From assembly GCA_012523155.1 (NCBI GenBank), contig JAAYJB010000089.1, positions 1-29,641 on the forward strand: 29,641 nt of DNA, written 5' to 3'. Below, one piece after another: positions 22,188-29,033 of the stretch. Origin of the DNA: Synergistaceae bacterium. GTDB taxonomy: Bacteria > Synergistota > Synergistia > Synergistales > Aminobacteriaceae. The position numbers and the translations under genes were made by a program. Below the pieces are notes generated by a model. The model did no database searches. It saw only the letters and a program-made list of their open reading frames with translations, and was not told the origin of the DNA. The stretch's first letter is position 1. Each line of letters begins with the position of its first letter.

Positions 22188-24344
22188 ATGAACGAAACGA
22201 AAGAGCAGCAGTTCAAGACGAGCCTCACCGTCACGGGTATGACCTGCGCCACGTGTTCCCGAATGGTGGAGCGTTCGCTGAAGAAAGTTGACGGAGTAGT
22301 GTTCGCGGCGGTGAACCTGGCCACAGAGACGGCCTTTGTTGTCTCTGAACGGGAAATTCCCCGGGAGGATCTGGAGGCGGCGGTGAAGAACGCCGGCTAT
22401 GGAGTTTCGTACGAAAGGTCCGAAGATCTGGAGAAGACCAGGTACAGGAGAATAAAAAAGAACGTCGCCGTCTCGTGGCTGGTGACAGCGCCTCTCATGG
22501 CCCTCATGGTGCTCCACATGCTGGGCCGCCATGTTCCCTTCTACCACCCCCTGGAGTTTCTGGGCGGTGCTGTAGTGATCTTCTGGGCTGGAAGGGATTC
22601 TCTGAAGGGGGCATGGATCGCCCTCACCCATTTCCACGCCAACATGGATGTGCTTGTGGTGGCCGGATCGGCCGCGGCATGGGCCACGAGCGGCCTTGCA
22701 TATTTCGGTCTTCCCGTGGCCTCCTTCGGGGCCGTGGGAGCCATGATCATGGCTCTCCACCTTACGGGAAGGTATATAGAATCCCACCTTAGGGACAAGG
22801 CATCAAAGGAGATACGGGCCCTTCTTTCCGTGCAGGCAAGGGAGGCCAGGGTGCTCGAAGCGGACGGGGGGGAGATCATGGTCCCCATCGAAGCGGTAAA
22901 GGAGGACATGGTGATCCTCGTGAAGCCCGGGGAGCGTATTCCCGCCGACGGTGCCGTGACGGAGGGGGCCACGTCGGTGGACGAGTCCATGATCACGGGA
23001 GAATCTCTTCCCGTGGCCAAGGGCAGCGGGGACGAAGTGACCGGAGGGGCCCTCAATCTTACCGGAGTTGTGCGCATACGGACGATCCGGGTTGGGGAAG
23101 ACAGCTTTCTCTCTCAAATGGTGTCCCTCATCCAGGAAGCCCAGGGGGCCAAGGTTCCCATACAGGCTTTTGCCGACCGGGTCACCAACTACTTCGTTCC
23201 GGGTGTGGCGGCCCTCGCCCTGGCAGGTGCTTTTTTCTGGTACCGCGGGGCGGAACGGTTCGGGTCATTTCTCGATGCGGCGGGAGAGTGGATCCCATGG
23301 GTCACCTCAGTCCGGGACCCTCTGTCACTTTCCATTTTCGCATTCATCACCACCATAGTGATAGCCTGCCCCTGCGCTCTTGGACTTGCAACTCCCATGG
23401 CCCTCATCACAGGCACGGGAGCGGCGTCCCGTAAGGGGCTCATCATTCGTAACGCCGAAGCCATCCAGACGGCCCGAGACGTATCAGTGGTGGTGCTCGA
23501 CAAGACCGGGACCATTACAGAGGGAAAGCCGACAGTTGCCGCAACGGACCTGTCTGCTGAAGACCTGGCGGCTGCAGCGTCCCTCGAGTCGTTCTCCAAC
23601 CATCCCCTGGCGAAGGCCATCTCATCGGCATCTGAGGAGCGGCGGAATGTCTCCGGAGTGGAGGAAATCACCGGAGAAGGTGTCAGGGGCCTTGTGGACA
23701 GCGTCGAGTATTTTGTTGGAAGGCCGGAGGACTCGGCGAAGTACGACGCCCATCTGGCTCAGGGCAGGACGGTGGTGGAAGTACGGGCACGCGGAATCCT
23801 CGCCGGTTTTATCGCCGTGGAAGACCCGCTCAGGGAGGACGCAGTAGAGGGTGTCAAGCGCCTTTCCGAAATGGGGATCACCTGCGTCATGGCCACGGGT
23901 GATAACGAGAAGACTGCCCGTGCCGTGGCTGCCCGGGCCGGAATTTCAGAGATATACGCCGGAGTCCGACCCGAGGGAAAGCTTGACCTGGTCCGCCGGC
24001 TGCAGTCACGGGGAGGCAAGGTCCTCATGACCGGAGACGGAATGAACGATGCCGCAGCCCTGAAGGGAGCGGATATCGGGGTGGCCATAGGGTCAGGGAC
24101 GGATCTTGCCATTGACAGCGCGGACATCGTGATCGTGAAGGGAGGCATATCGCGCCTCGCTGACGCCGTCTCAATTTCGCGCAAGACCTACTCGGTGATC
24201 CGCCAGAACCTCTTCTGGGCTTTCGCATACAACGTGGTAACCATACCCCTCGCAATGGCTGCGCTGCTCCACCCCGTGATCGCGGAAGGGGCCATGGCCT
24301 TCAGCTCCATTTCGGTGATCCTGAACTCCATGCGGGTGAAGTAA
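22188..24344 (+). CDS. copA: Copper-exporting P1B-type ATPase CopA
   Basis: This 718-residue heavy-metal ATPase pumps Cu(I) out of the cytoplasm. It has a single N-terminal HMA domain with C20-ATC23, the actuator motif TGES (270-273), the membrane metal site CPC (394-396), the phosphorylation motif DKTGT (438-442), and GDGMNDAAAL in the hinge. The copper-type signatures in the last helices, AYN in WAFAYNVV and the M-x2-S pattern in MAFSSISVILNS, point to Cu(I) rather than Zn or Cd. The segment between residues 352 and 378 is an unusually long loop before the CPC helix. CCGGAGG precedes the ATG. It is part of a copper operon with copZ. Confidence 0.95.
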   Translation: MNETKEQQFKTSLTVTGMTCATCSRMVERSLKKVDGVVFAAVNLATETAFVVSEREIPREDLEAAVKNAGYGVSYERSEDLEKTRYRRIKKNVAVSWLVTAPLMALMVLHMLGRHVPFYHPLEFLGGAVVIFWAGRDSLKGAWIALTHFHANMDVLVVAGSAAAWATSGLAYFGLPVASFGAVGAMIMALHLTGRYIESHLRDKASKEIRALLSVQAREARVLEADGGEIMVPIEAVKEDMVILVKPGERIPADGAVTEGATSVDESMITGESLPVAKGSGDEVTGGALNLTGVVRIRTIRVGEDSFLSQMVSLIQEAQGAKVPIQAFADRVTNYFVPGVAALALAGAFFWYRGAERFGSFLDAAGEWIPWVTSVRDPLSLSIFAFITTIVIACPCALGLATPMALITGTGAASRKGLIIRNAEAIQTARDVSVVVLDKTGTITEGKPTVAATDLSAEDLAAAASLESFSNHPLAKAISSASEERRNVSGVEEITGEGVRGLVDSVEYFVGRPEDSAKYDAHLAQGRTVVEVRARGILAGFIAVEDPLREDAVEGVKRLSEMGITCVMATGDNEKTARAVAARAGISEIYAGVRPEGKLDLVRRLQSRGGKVLMTGDGMNDAAALKGADIGVAIGSGTDLAIDSADIVIVKGGISRLADAVSISRKTYSVIRQNLFWAFAYNVVTIPLAMAALLHPVIAEGAMAFSSISVILNSMRVK

Positions 24345-24362
24345 ACCGGGAAATGAAAAAGT

Positions 24363-24408
24363 AAAGCCCGGAGGTCCTCTGAAGAGGATTTTCCGGGCTT
24401 CTTTATTT
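24363..24408 (+). terminator. Bidirectional terminator between copA and kduI
   Basis: AAGCCCGGA (24364-24372) pairs with TCCGGGCTT (24392-24400), and an inner TCCTCT-GA-AGAGGA stem lies between them. A T-rich stretch follows on the plus strand, and A-rich sequence precedes it for the minus strand, fitting the convergent genes on either side. Confidence 0.75.
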
Positions 24409-24419
24409 GCGGTCCTGGT

Positions 24420-25253
24420 TTACTTCATGACCGACATAGGAACGTGGTCCATGTCGGTGAACTCCTGGTTTTCCCCCACCATGCTCCAGATGAAGCTGTA
24501 GCTGGATGTACCGGCTGCACTGTGGATGGACCAGCTAGGGTTGATGACCGCCTCCTCGTTTCTGACAACGATATGACGGGTTTCCTCGGGTTGGCCGAAG
24601 ATATGGAACGTAACCCCGTCCTGGGGGATGTCAAAGTAAAAATACACCTCCATCCGCCTTTCATGGGTGTGGCAGGGCATTGTGTTCCAGACACTGCCGT
24701 TTTCCAGCTGCGTGAGTCCCATCATGAGCTGGCACGTGCTGCAGACTTCGGGGTGGACGTACTGGTTGATGGTGCGGACGTTGGCCTTTTCCGGTTCACC
24801 CATTTTGACCTTTTTCGCCTTCTCAATGTCGATGTAGCAGTTCGGGTGAGACGTATGGGCCGGGGCGCTGCTGAAGTAGAAGTGTGCGTGGTCGTCGTTG
24901 TTTTCGCTTTCGAAGACGATGTTTTTGTTACCTGCGCCGAGGTAGAGCCCATCCATTTTTTTGAGGACAAAGCGCTCCCCGTCTGCGATCACCGTGCCGG
25001 TAGCCCCAACATTGATAATCCCCATCTCCCGTCTCTGGAGAAAAAACTCTGTTCCTATTTCCCTTCCGCACTCCAGCGGCAGGGGGATGGTAGGGCAGGC
25101 GCCGCCGGTGATAATGCGGTCGATGTGACTGTAAGTCATCCTGATTTCTCCGGGAACGAAAAGACGGGTAATGAGGAAGTCATTCCGCAGCCGGCCGGTA
25201 TCATAGCTCCTGAAATCGAAAGGGTTCACACCGTGCCTGATGTCCAGTTTCAC
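24420..25253 (-). CDS. kduI: 5-keto-4-deoxyuronate isomerase KduI
   Basis: This 277-residue cupin-fold enzyme isomerises 5-keto-4-deoxyuronate (from pectin or other uronates) to 3-deoxy-D-glycero-2,5-hexodiulosonate. The family is clear along the whole length. Zinc ligands are visible in NTMPCHTHERRMEVYFYF (two His and Glu), with a later His in PSWSIHSAAG. The GTG at 25253 follows GGAGGG. It stands alone: no kduD, kdgK or lyase is seen nearby, which is unusual and suggests another carbohydrate context or scattered pathway genes. A 280-base leader with its own terminator lies upstream. Confidence 0.93.
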   Translation of the reverse strand: MKLDIRHGVNPFDFRSYDTGRLRNDFLITRLFVPGEIRMTYSHIDRIITGGACPTIPLPLECGREIGTEFFLQRREMGIINVGATGTVIADGERFVLKKMDGLYLGAGNKNIVFESENNDDHAHFYFSSAPAHTSHPNCYIDIEKAKKVKMGEPEKANVRTINQYVHPEVCSTCQLMMGLTQLENGSVWNTMPCHTHERRMEVYFYFDIPQDGVTFHIFGQPEETRHIVVRNEEAVINPSWSIHSAAGTSSYSFIWSMVGENQEFTDMDHVPMSVMK

Positions 25254-25455
25254 AAGAAATCCCTCCCTGGAATTGTCAGAGACCTCAGGGGTCTCCTTTT
25301 ATGCTGCGGCAGAGCCTGCAGGAAAGAAATGCATGCCGTGCCGAAGGCCTGTTCTTCCCGGGCTTCCTGCCGGTTTTGTGCTCCGCAGGCAGCCAAATCG
25401 GGCGTTTCCCTCATACCAACGGAATCATTTCGATCTGCGGGGAAGAATGTATATC

Positions 25456-25483
25456 GAAAAAAATCGGAGAGATTTTATCTCTC
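25456..25483 (-). terminator. Terminator inside the kduI leader
   Basis: On the minus strand GAGAGAT (25483-25477) pairs with ATCTCTC (25473-25467) around three A, followed by CGA and then seven T (25463-25457). It lies about 60 bases after the predicted start from the promoter at 25542-25570 and 200 bases before kduI. It could act as an attenuator or end a small RNA. Confidence 0.55.
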
Positions 25484-25541
25484 TCATACCCGCGGAACAT
25501 ATTTATATTCCGTCAGATGAACTTATGTTTCATATAAATGA

Positions 25542-25570
25542 ATTATAAGCTTGTTTTCAATTTTTAGCAA
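25542..25570 (-). promoter_or_regulatory. Promoter of the kduI leader
   Basis: On the minus strand TTGCTA (25570-25565) and TATAAT (25547-25542) are separated by exactly 17 bases. The -10 is perfect and the -35 is fair. It is the best promoter upstream of kduI. Confidence 0.6.
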
Positions 25571-25750
25571 ATAAAATACCAGTGATATTTTTGGGAATAG
25601 CGCAACTGGATGGCATGCGGTTTTCCGCCATTCCGTAAAAGTGATGGGAGGAAGCTTTCGTTGACCGGAAGAAGGAGCGGGCAGAGATTCAAAAGGGTGA
25701 TAATTGCAAAGAGATATTATTCGGTGTGGGATTTTCAGTCAGTAGAAGAC
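25571..25750. other. Intergenic stretch with no recognised gene
   Basis: This lies between the kduI promoter and the terminator of the small minus-strand gene. A short plus-strand frame runs through that terminator and has no homology I recognise. I see no further structure here. Confidence 0.4.
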
Positions 25751-25789
25751 AAAAAACCCGGAATCCCTGCAGGGATCCCGGGTTTTTTT
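25751..25789 (-). terminator. Strong terminator of the BFD-like gene (bidirectional form)
   Basis: AAAAAACCCGG (25751-25761) pairs with CCGGGTTTTTT (25778-25788), with a further inner stem of ATCCCTG and CAGGGAT. The stem has T-runs on both strands. On the minus strand it lies about 40 bases after the stop at 25831. Confidence 0.85.
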
Positions 25790-25830
25790 CTGTCTTCGAT
25801 CAGCAGCTAACAGCTGCCGGAGCAGCCGGC

Positions 25831-26058
25831 TCACCCGCCGCCGCAGCTTCCGCTCCGGAGGCGTTCGATGGCCGGAAGAAAGACGTCGAGAATGGGCTGC
25901 AGGTGTTCCGTTCCCGCTTCGCCTTCCTCGAGACCGAGGTGCTCCATCAGTCCTTCAGGGGTATCCACACCGTCAGCTGCGGCCTGGACAACTTCTCTCA
26001 GGGTGATGTTCTTGCTCTCCACCACCATGGTGTCTGCAGGTAATCTTCCCCAATCCAT
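25831..26058 (-). CDS. Small BFD-like helical protein lacking cluster cysteines
   Basis: This 75-residue protein starts at an ATG eight bases after GGAGG. The middle (VESKNITLREVVQAAADGVDTPEGLMEHLG) resembles the helix-turn pattern of BFD-type (2Fe-2S)-binding domains, but the four ligand cysteines are absent; the only cysteine is in the C-terminal SCGGG tail. That tail could be a metal or redox site. It has its own -10 and terminator, so it is an independent unit next to the restriction operon. Function is unknown, and the resemblance to BFD is my reading and not certain. Confidence 0.65.
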   Translation of the reverse strand: MDWGRLPADTMVVESKNITLREVVQAAADGVDTPEGLMEHLGLEEGEAGTEHLQPILDVFLPAIERLRSGSCGGG

Positions 26059-26089
26059 GCGTTTTTCCTCCTTCCTCTTTTGGATTAGC

Positions 26090-26138
26090 CCTTTTTCCGA
26101 AAAAGGACACTCCGGAAGAAAAAGCCGGAGGTATTATA
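26090..26138 (-). promoter_or_regulatory. Promoter and leader stems of the BFD-like gene
   Basis: Minus-strand TATAAT (26138-26133) sits in an 11-base palindrome, GGTAT-T-ATACC (26130-26140). The -35 is poor and would lie in the end of vsr. Two stems follow: CTCCGG/CCGGAG, and CCTTTTT (26090-26096) with AAAAAGG (26100-26106). Confidence 0.4.
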
Positions 26139-26140
26139 CC

Positions 26141-26677
26141 CTATTTCGGTATTTCCGCCATCGGTTCTTTTTCTTCCCCGGAATTCTCTTTTCCCTCTGT
26201 AGAGTCGAGGTTAGGCGTTGCATTTGCTGCCGGCGGTATTTCCAGAAAAAGAAGATCCTTTGAGCGGAAAAAAAGCGACAGCTCTGAAATGATGTGTTCT
26301 TTGGAGTCCTGCCCGTGCTTTCTGAAGGCACATTCCCATACGACGGCCACGCGCCATCCCATTTCGTTCAGCAGGAGGAAGTTCTTCCGATCCCGCTCCC
26401 TGTTTTTCTCCAGTTTGCTTTTCCACCATTCCCGCCGTGTTTCCGGAAGGGTTCCCCTTTTACAGTCATGAAGATGCCAAAAGCAGCCATGAACAAAAAT
26501 GGCTGTCCGGAATTTCGGCAGAACGATGTCGGGGGTTCCCGGAAGTTTTTTCCCGTGCAGGCGGAACCGGAATCCTTTACTGAAGAGGAGCTTTCTGAGC
26601 AAAACTTCCGGCTTCGTGTCCTTGGAGCGGACACGGCTCATATTCCGTCTTCGGTCCTCTTCCGAAAGGGTGTCCAC
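26141..26677 (-). CDS. vsr: Very short patch repair endonuclease Vsr
   Basis: This 178-residue DNA mismatch endonuclease nicks 5' of the T in T:G mismatches that arise when 5-methylcytosine deaminates. Motifs: RRRNMSRVRSKDTKPE at the N-terminus, TPD50IV with the catalytic Asp, FVHGCFWHLHDC with catalytic and zinc-binding His/Cys, and VVWECAF holding a further zinc cysteine. About 30 residues at the C-terminus, charged and rich in Glu, exceed the usual length. The GTG at 26677 has no clear ribosome binding site and lies six bases after the restriction gene stop, so translation is probably coupled. It belongs with the m5C methyltransferase in the same operon. Confidence 0.93.
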   Translation of the reverse strand: MDTLSEEDRRRNMSRVRSKDTKPEVLLRKLLFSKGFRFRLHGKKLPGTPDIVLPKFRTAIFVHGCFWHLHDCKRGTLPETRREWWKSKLEKNRERDRKNFLLLNEMGWRVAVVWECAFRKHGQDSKEHIISELSLFFRSKDLLFLEIPPAANATPNLDSTEGKENSGEEKEPMAEIPK

Positions 26678-26683
26678 GGCAGT

Positions 26684-27529
26684 TCAGACTGCCAGGTCCA
26701 GGGGCAGGTCGCTGATGTCTTTCAGCCTGTTCCCTTCGATCATGGTGCGGATGAGCTCCGAAGAATCTTCCGAGCCGATGCGCTCTATCGCTTCTTTCAG
26801 TTCCCTGAGCGCAAAATGATAGACGCAGTCCATGTCCCCGGTCCCAAGGGCGATGGAGGCGATGCGGCTCGGCATGGGTTCTGCCGTAACCGCCACAATA
26901 TGGGGAAGATGTCCCTTCCTGTTACGGATGAGGTTCAAAGCTTCCGTCCTCGAATTCTGGCTCCGGTCGCTCCTGAGGGTCCATTTGCACGAAACGCTGG
27001 CGTGAAGAATGGAGCCTCCGCCGTTGACCTTCCTGAGAACCGTTCTGCCTGCGGATTCGCCGTCCACGATAGGAGCTTCCCGGTTGATCTCGTCATCCTC
27101 CTCCGGTTCCCGGAATACAACGATGTCGGGCTTGATGATGTAGTTCCCCCCCAGAGCGGTTGCAAGCTCCGGATGCAGCGCCGCCAGGTGTTCCAGCTCA
27201 AGAGGGTGTTTATACTGCTCAAATCCCGCTATGGAAAGGCTCCTGGAAAAAACCCATTTTCCCGGGCGGAGATGGGTTATTTTCGCAAAACAGTCCCTGA
27301 GAAACGAAAGGCATAAATCCTCGAAAACCAGCCCGGCCGTTTGAGCCGTCAGGGGGCCGGTTCCGGCCTTTCCCTTCAGAAGAAGGAGCATTTCCCTGGC
27401 TATGGACGAACTGAGAACGCTTGAGCTGTCAGCAAAATTGGGAACGCCCCTTTCATTTACCCGGATGAGTCCGGCCAACATATGAAGATGGAGTTGTTTC
27501 CTCGCCTGTGTGATAAAGCCTTCCATCAT
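26684..27529 (-). CDS. NgoMIV-family type II restriction endonuclease
   Basis: This 281-residue endonuclease belongs to the NgoMIV family, whose founder cuts G/CCGGC as a tetramer. By alignment with what I recall of NgoMIV, Glu70, Asp135, Lys182 and Glu196 match its active-site E70, D140, K187 and E201, with the same 47- and 14-residue spacings. The recognition stretch CKWTLRSDR is present, so RSDR matches the arginines and aspartate that read CCGG; Asp34 and Gln63 match residues that contact the outer G:C pair. The start at 27529 (ATGATG) follows GGAGGG; the second ATG is equally possible. It overlaps the methyltransferase by 77 bases. Predicted specificity GCCGGC, not proven. Confidence 0.9.
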   Translation of the reverse strand: MMEGFITQARKQLHLHMLAGLIRVNERGVPNFADSSSVLSSSIAREMLLLLKGKAGTGPLTAQTAGLVFEDLCLSFLRDCFAKITHLRPGKWVFSRSLSIAGFEQYKHPLELEHLAALHPELATALGGNYIIKPDIVVFREPEEDDEINREAPIVDGESAGRTVLRKVNGGGSILHASVSCKWTLRSDRSQNSRTEALNLIRNRKGHLPHIVAVTAEPMPSRIASIALGTGDMDCVYHFALRELKEAIERIGSEDSSELIRTMIEGNRLKDISDLPLDLAV

Positions 27530-28583
27530 GAAGCCCTCCGTTTTTTTCGAAAGATTTCTGAAGAGCGGTCCTGACCTGCATCGCTACGGCGGAAGCCAGG
27601 CGGGGAGGAACGGCGTCACCGATCTGCCGGGTGATTTCCGTCTTGCTTCCCCGGAAAATGAAATCATCGGGGAATCCCATGAGGCGGGGCGCTTCCCTGT
27701 GGGTTATGGGACGATGGTCTTCGGGATGGAGGTAGCGCCCTTTTTCGGGTTTGAAAAATTCAGTCCGGATAGTGACCGAAGGTCTGTCCCACCACAGGCG
27801 GCCGAAAAGGTCCGTGCCTCCGGACGTTTTCTTCCTCCAGCATTCAGGAAGAAGGTGGGGTGCGTTGTTTTGAAGGTCGAACCTGTTTCCGCCCGGAGGG
27901 ACGGCCCTGTACCGCTCGAGGCTCATGGCGGTGGGGTTTCTTCCGAAATGCAGATCGAGAGGAGGCGGCTCATCCCGGATTTCTGTTCCGACGGGCTCGG
28001 GGAGGTCCCCTATTGCCTCACGGACTGTCCGCCATCTGCCCGAGTGAGTCGGATCCGGCAAAGGAATCCCGAAGGGAAAGAGGTCCGCTTTCGCACCTAT
28101 GGAGACCGTTCTCTTCCTGACTTGCGGGGCCCCGTAATCAGCGGCGTTCAGCACGGCCGCATGGAGAAGGAAGCCGTTTTGTTCAGCCCGGCTGTTTATT
28201 TCCGCCATCTCCGGAGATCGAAGCAGTTCAGCCACATTTTCCATGACGAAGACCGACGCGCCGCTCCGGAATACAACCTCGAGAAAGGGCTCCCACAACG
28301 CTCTTCTCGGGTCTCCGCTGCGGTCTTTGTTCAGAAGGCTGAAGCCCTGGCAGGGAGGGCCTCCTATCACCACGTCGGCCGCCGGGAGAGGTGAACCTGA
28401 AAGAAGAAACTGTTCAATATCCATGACCACATGGGTTCCGCCGAAATTGGCGGAGTGGGTCAGCATGGCCGCATGATCAAAATCAAGAGAGAAAACGCAA
28501 GAGAAATCTCCGCAGAAACGGGAATCGGTAAACCCGAGGGTCATTCCTCCTGCCCCCGCGAAAAGGTCAATAAGCCGGAAAAT
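27453..28583 (-). CDS. DNA (cytosine-5) methyltransferase with apparent ATT start
   Basis: This 376-residue m5C methyltransferase is the protective partner of the restriction gene. Motif I (FRLIDLFAGAGG, residues 2-13), motif IV (GGPPCQGFS, catalytic Cys78), motif VI (MENV), motif VIII (QVRKRT) and motif X (QIGDAVPP) are intact. The first ATG in frame is at 28544, which would remove motif I. Reading back, the frame continues through motif I to an ATT at 28583, eight bases after a perfect AAAAGGAGGGG site, and there is no ATG, GTG or TTG before an upstream TAA. I therefore annotate ATT as the start, or as a mutated ATG. About 40 residues after motif X overlap the endonuclease gene. Confidence 0.85.
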   Translation of the reverse strand: MFRLIDLFAGAGGMTLGFTDSRFCGDFSCVFSLDFDHAAMLTHSANFGGTHVVMDIEQFLLSGSPLPAADVVIGGPPCQGFSLLNKDRSGDPRRALWEPFLEVVFRSGASVFVMENVAELLRSPEMAEINSRAEQNGFLLHAAVLNAADYGAPQVRKRTVSIGAKADLFPFGIPLPDPTHSGRWRTVREAIGDLPEPVGTEIRDEPPPLDLHFGRNPTAMSLERYRAVPPGGNRFDLQNNAPHLLPECWRKKTSGGTDLFGRLWWDRPSVTIRTEFFKPEKGRYLHPEDHRPITHREAPRLMGFPDDFIFRGSKTEITRQIGDAVPPRLASAVAMQVRTALQKSFEKNGGLHDGRLYHTGEETTPSSYVGRTHPGK

Positions 28584-28591
28584 GGGCTTCC

Positions 28592-28596
28592 CCTCC
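28592..28596 (-). promoter_or_regulatory. Shine-Dalgarno site that sets the methyltransferase ATT start
   Basis: Minus-strand GGAGG (within AAAAGGAGGGG) ends eight bases before ATT at 28583. This spacing is ideal, and it points to the ATT rather than the ATG 39 bases further on. Confidence 0.7.
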
Positions 28597-28619
28597 TTTT
28601 CATGAGTTTTTCTCTTTCT

Positions 28620-28647
28620 ATTTTAAACGTTCCCGTTTTTTTTGCAC
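28620..28647 (-). promoter_or_regulatory. Weak candidate promoter of the restriction-modification operon
   Basis: Minus-strand TAAAAT (28625-28620) could be a -10, with GTGCAA (28647-28642) as a poor -35 after 16 bases. It lies about 35 bases upstream of the ATT start. Low confidence. Confidence 0.3.
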
Positions 28648-29033
28648 GCCCTTTTCTTTTTTTTCTTCACAAATTTCCTGGAGTAGTGAAAAATTGGATG
28701 CCAACATCCGAAGTCGGCCCCAGCAAGTCTTACTACAGCAAAAAACTCAAAACCCAAAAGCAGATGGTAGAGAACGGTGAATACTTTTACTCATTGTGGT
28801 TGGGCAGATTCGGAACCTAAAAACTTCTTTTGATATTTTCCTCAAAGATTATTTGGATCAGAAGATGATTCCCCACCAAGTATTTTCAGCAAATAATTAA
28901 TTAAAACCATCAATCTCTGTTTTTCACCAGTATGGTTTTCGAGATTATAAAATTTTGGTTTCTTGTGATTTTCGCTTAGGATAGAATCTGTGTTGAACAC
29001 TGGATCCTATTTTAAAAAACACCTGCAGGCTTT
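28648..29033. other. AT-rich gap between the restriction operon and the decarboxylase gene
   Basis: This stretch is clearly richer in A and T than its neighbours, most so at 28820-29020. A 44-codon plus-strand frame (GTG 28686, stop 28820) follows CTGGAG but matches nothing I recognise. AAAACCAT (28903-28910) and ATGGTTTT (28932-28939) form an inverted repeat with a 21-base loop. It may mark the edge of horizontally acquired DNA, but no attachment site or transposase was found. Confidence 0.4.

Noticed and set aside
24444..25520. 358-codon plus-strand frame opposite kduI
   Set aside because: It is the antisense shadow of kduI and its leader, with no homology and no ribosome binding site.
25610..25810. 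66-codon plus-strand frame before the BFD-like gene
   Set aside because: It runs through a strong terminator and has no ribosome binding site or homology.
26294..27316. 340-codon plus-strand frame opposite the endonuclease and vsr
   Set aside because: It crosses two well-supported minus-strand genes and has no recognisable domain.
27510..28394. 294-codon plus-strand frame opposite the methyltransferase
   Set aside because: It is an antisense shadow. The minus strand has all m5C methyltransferase motifs.
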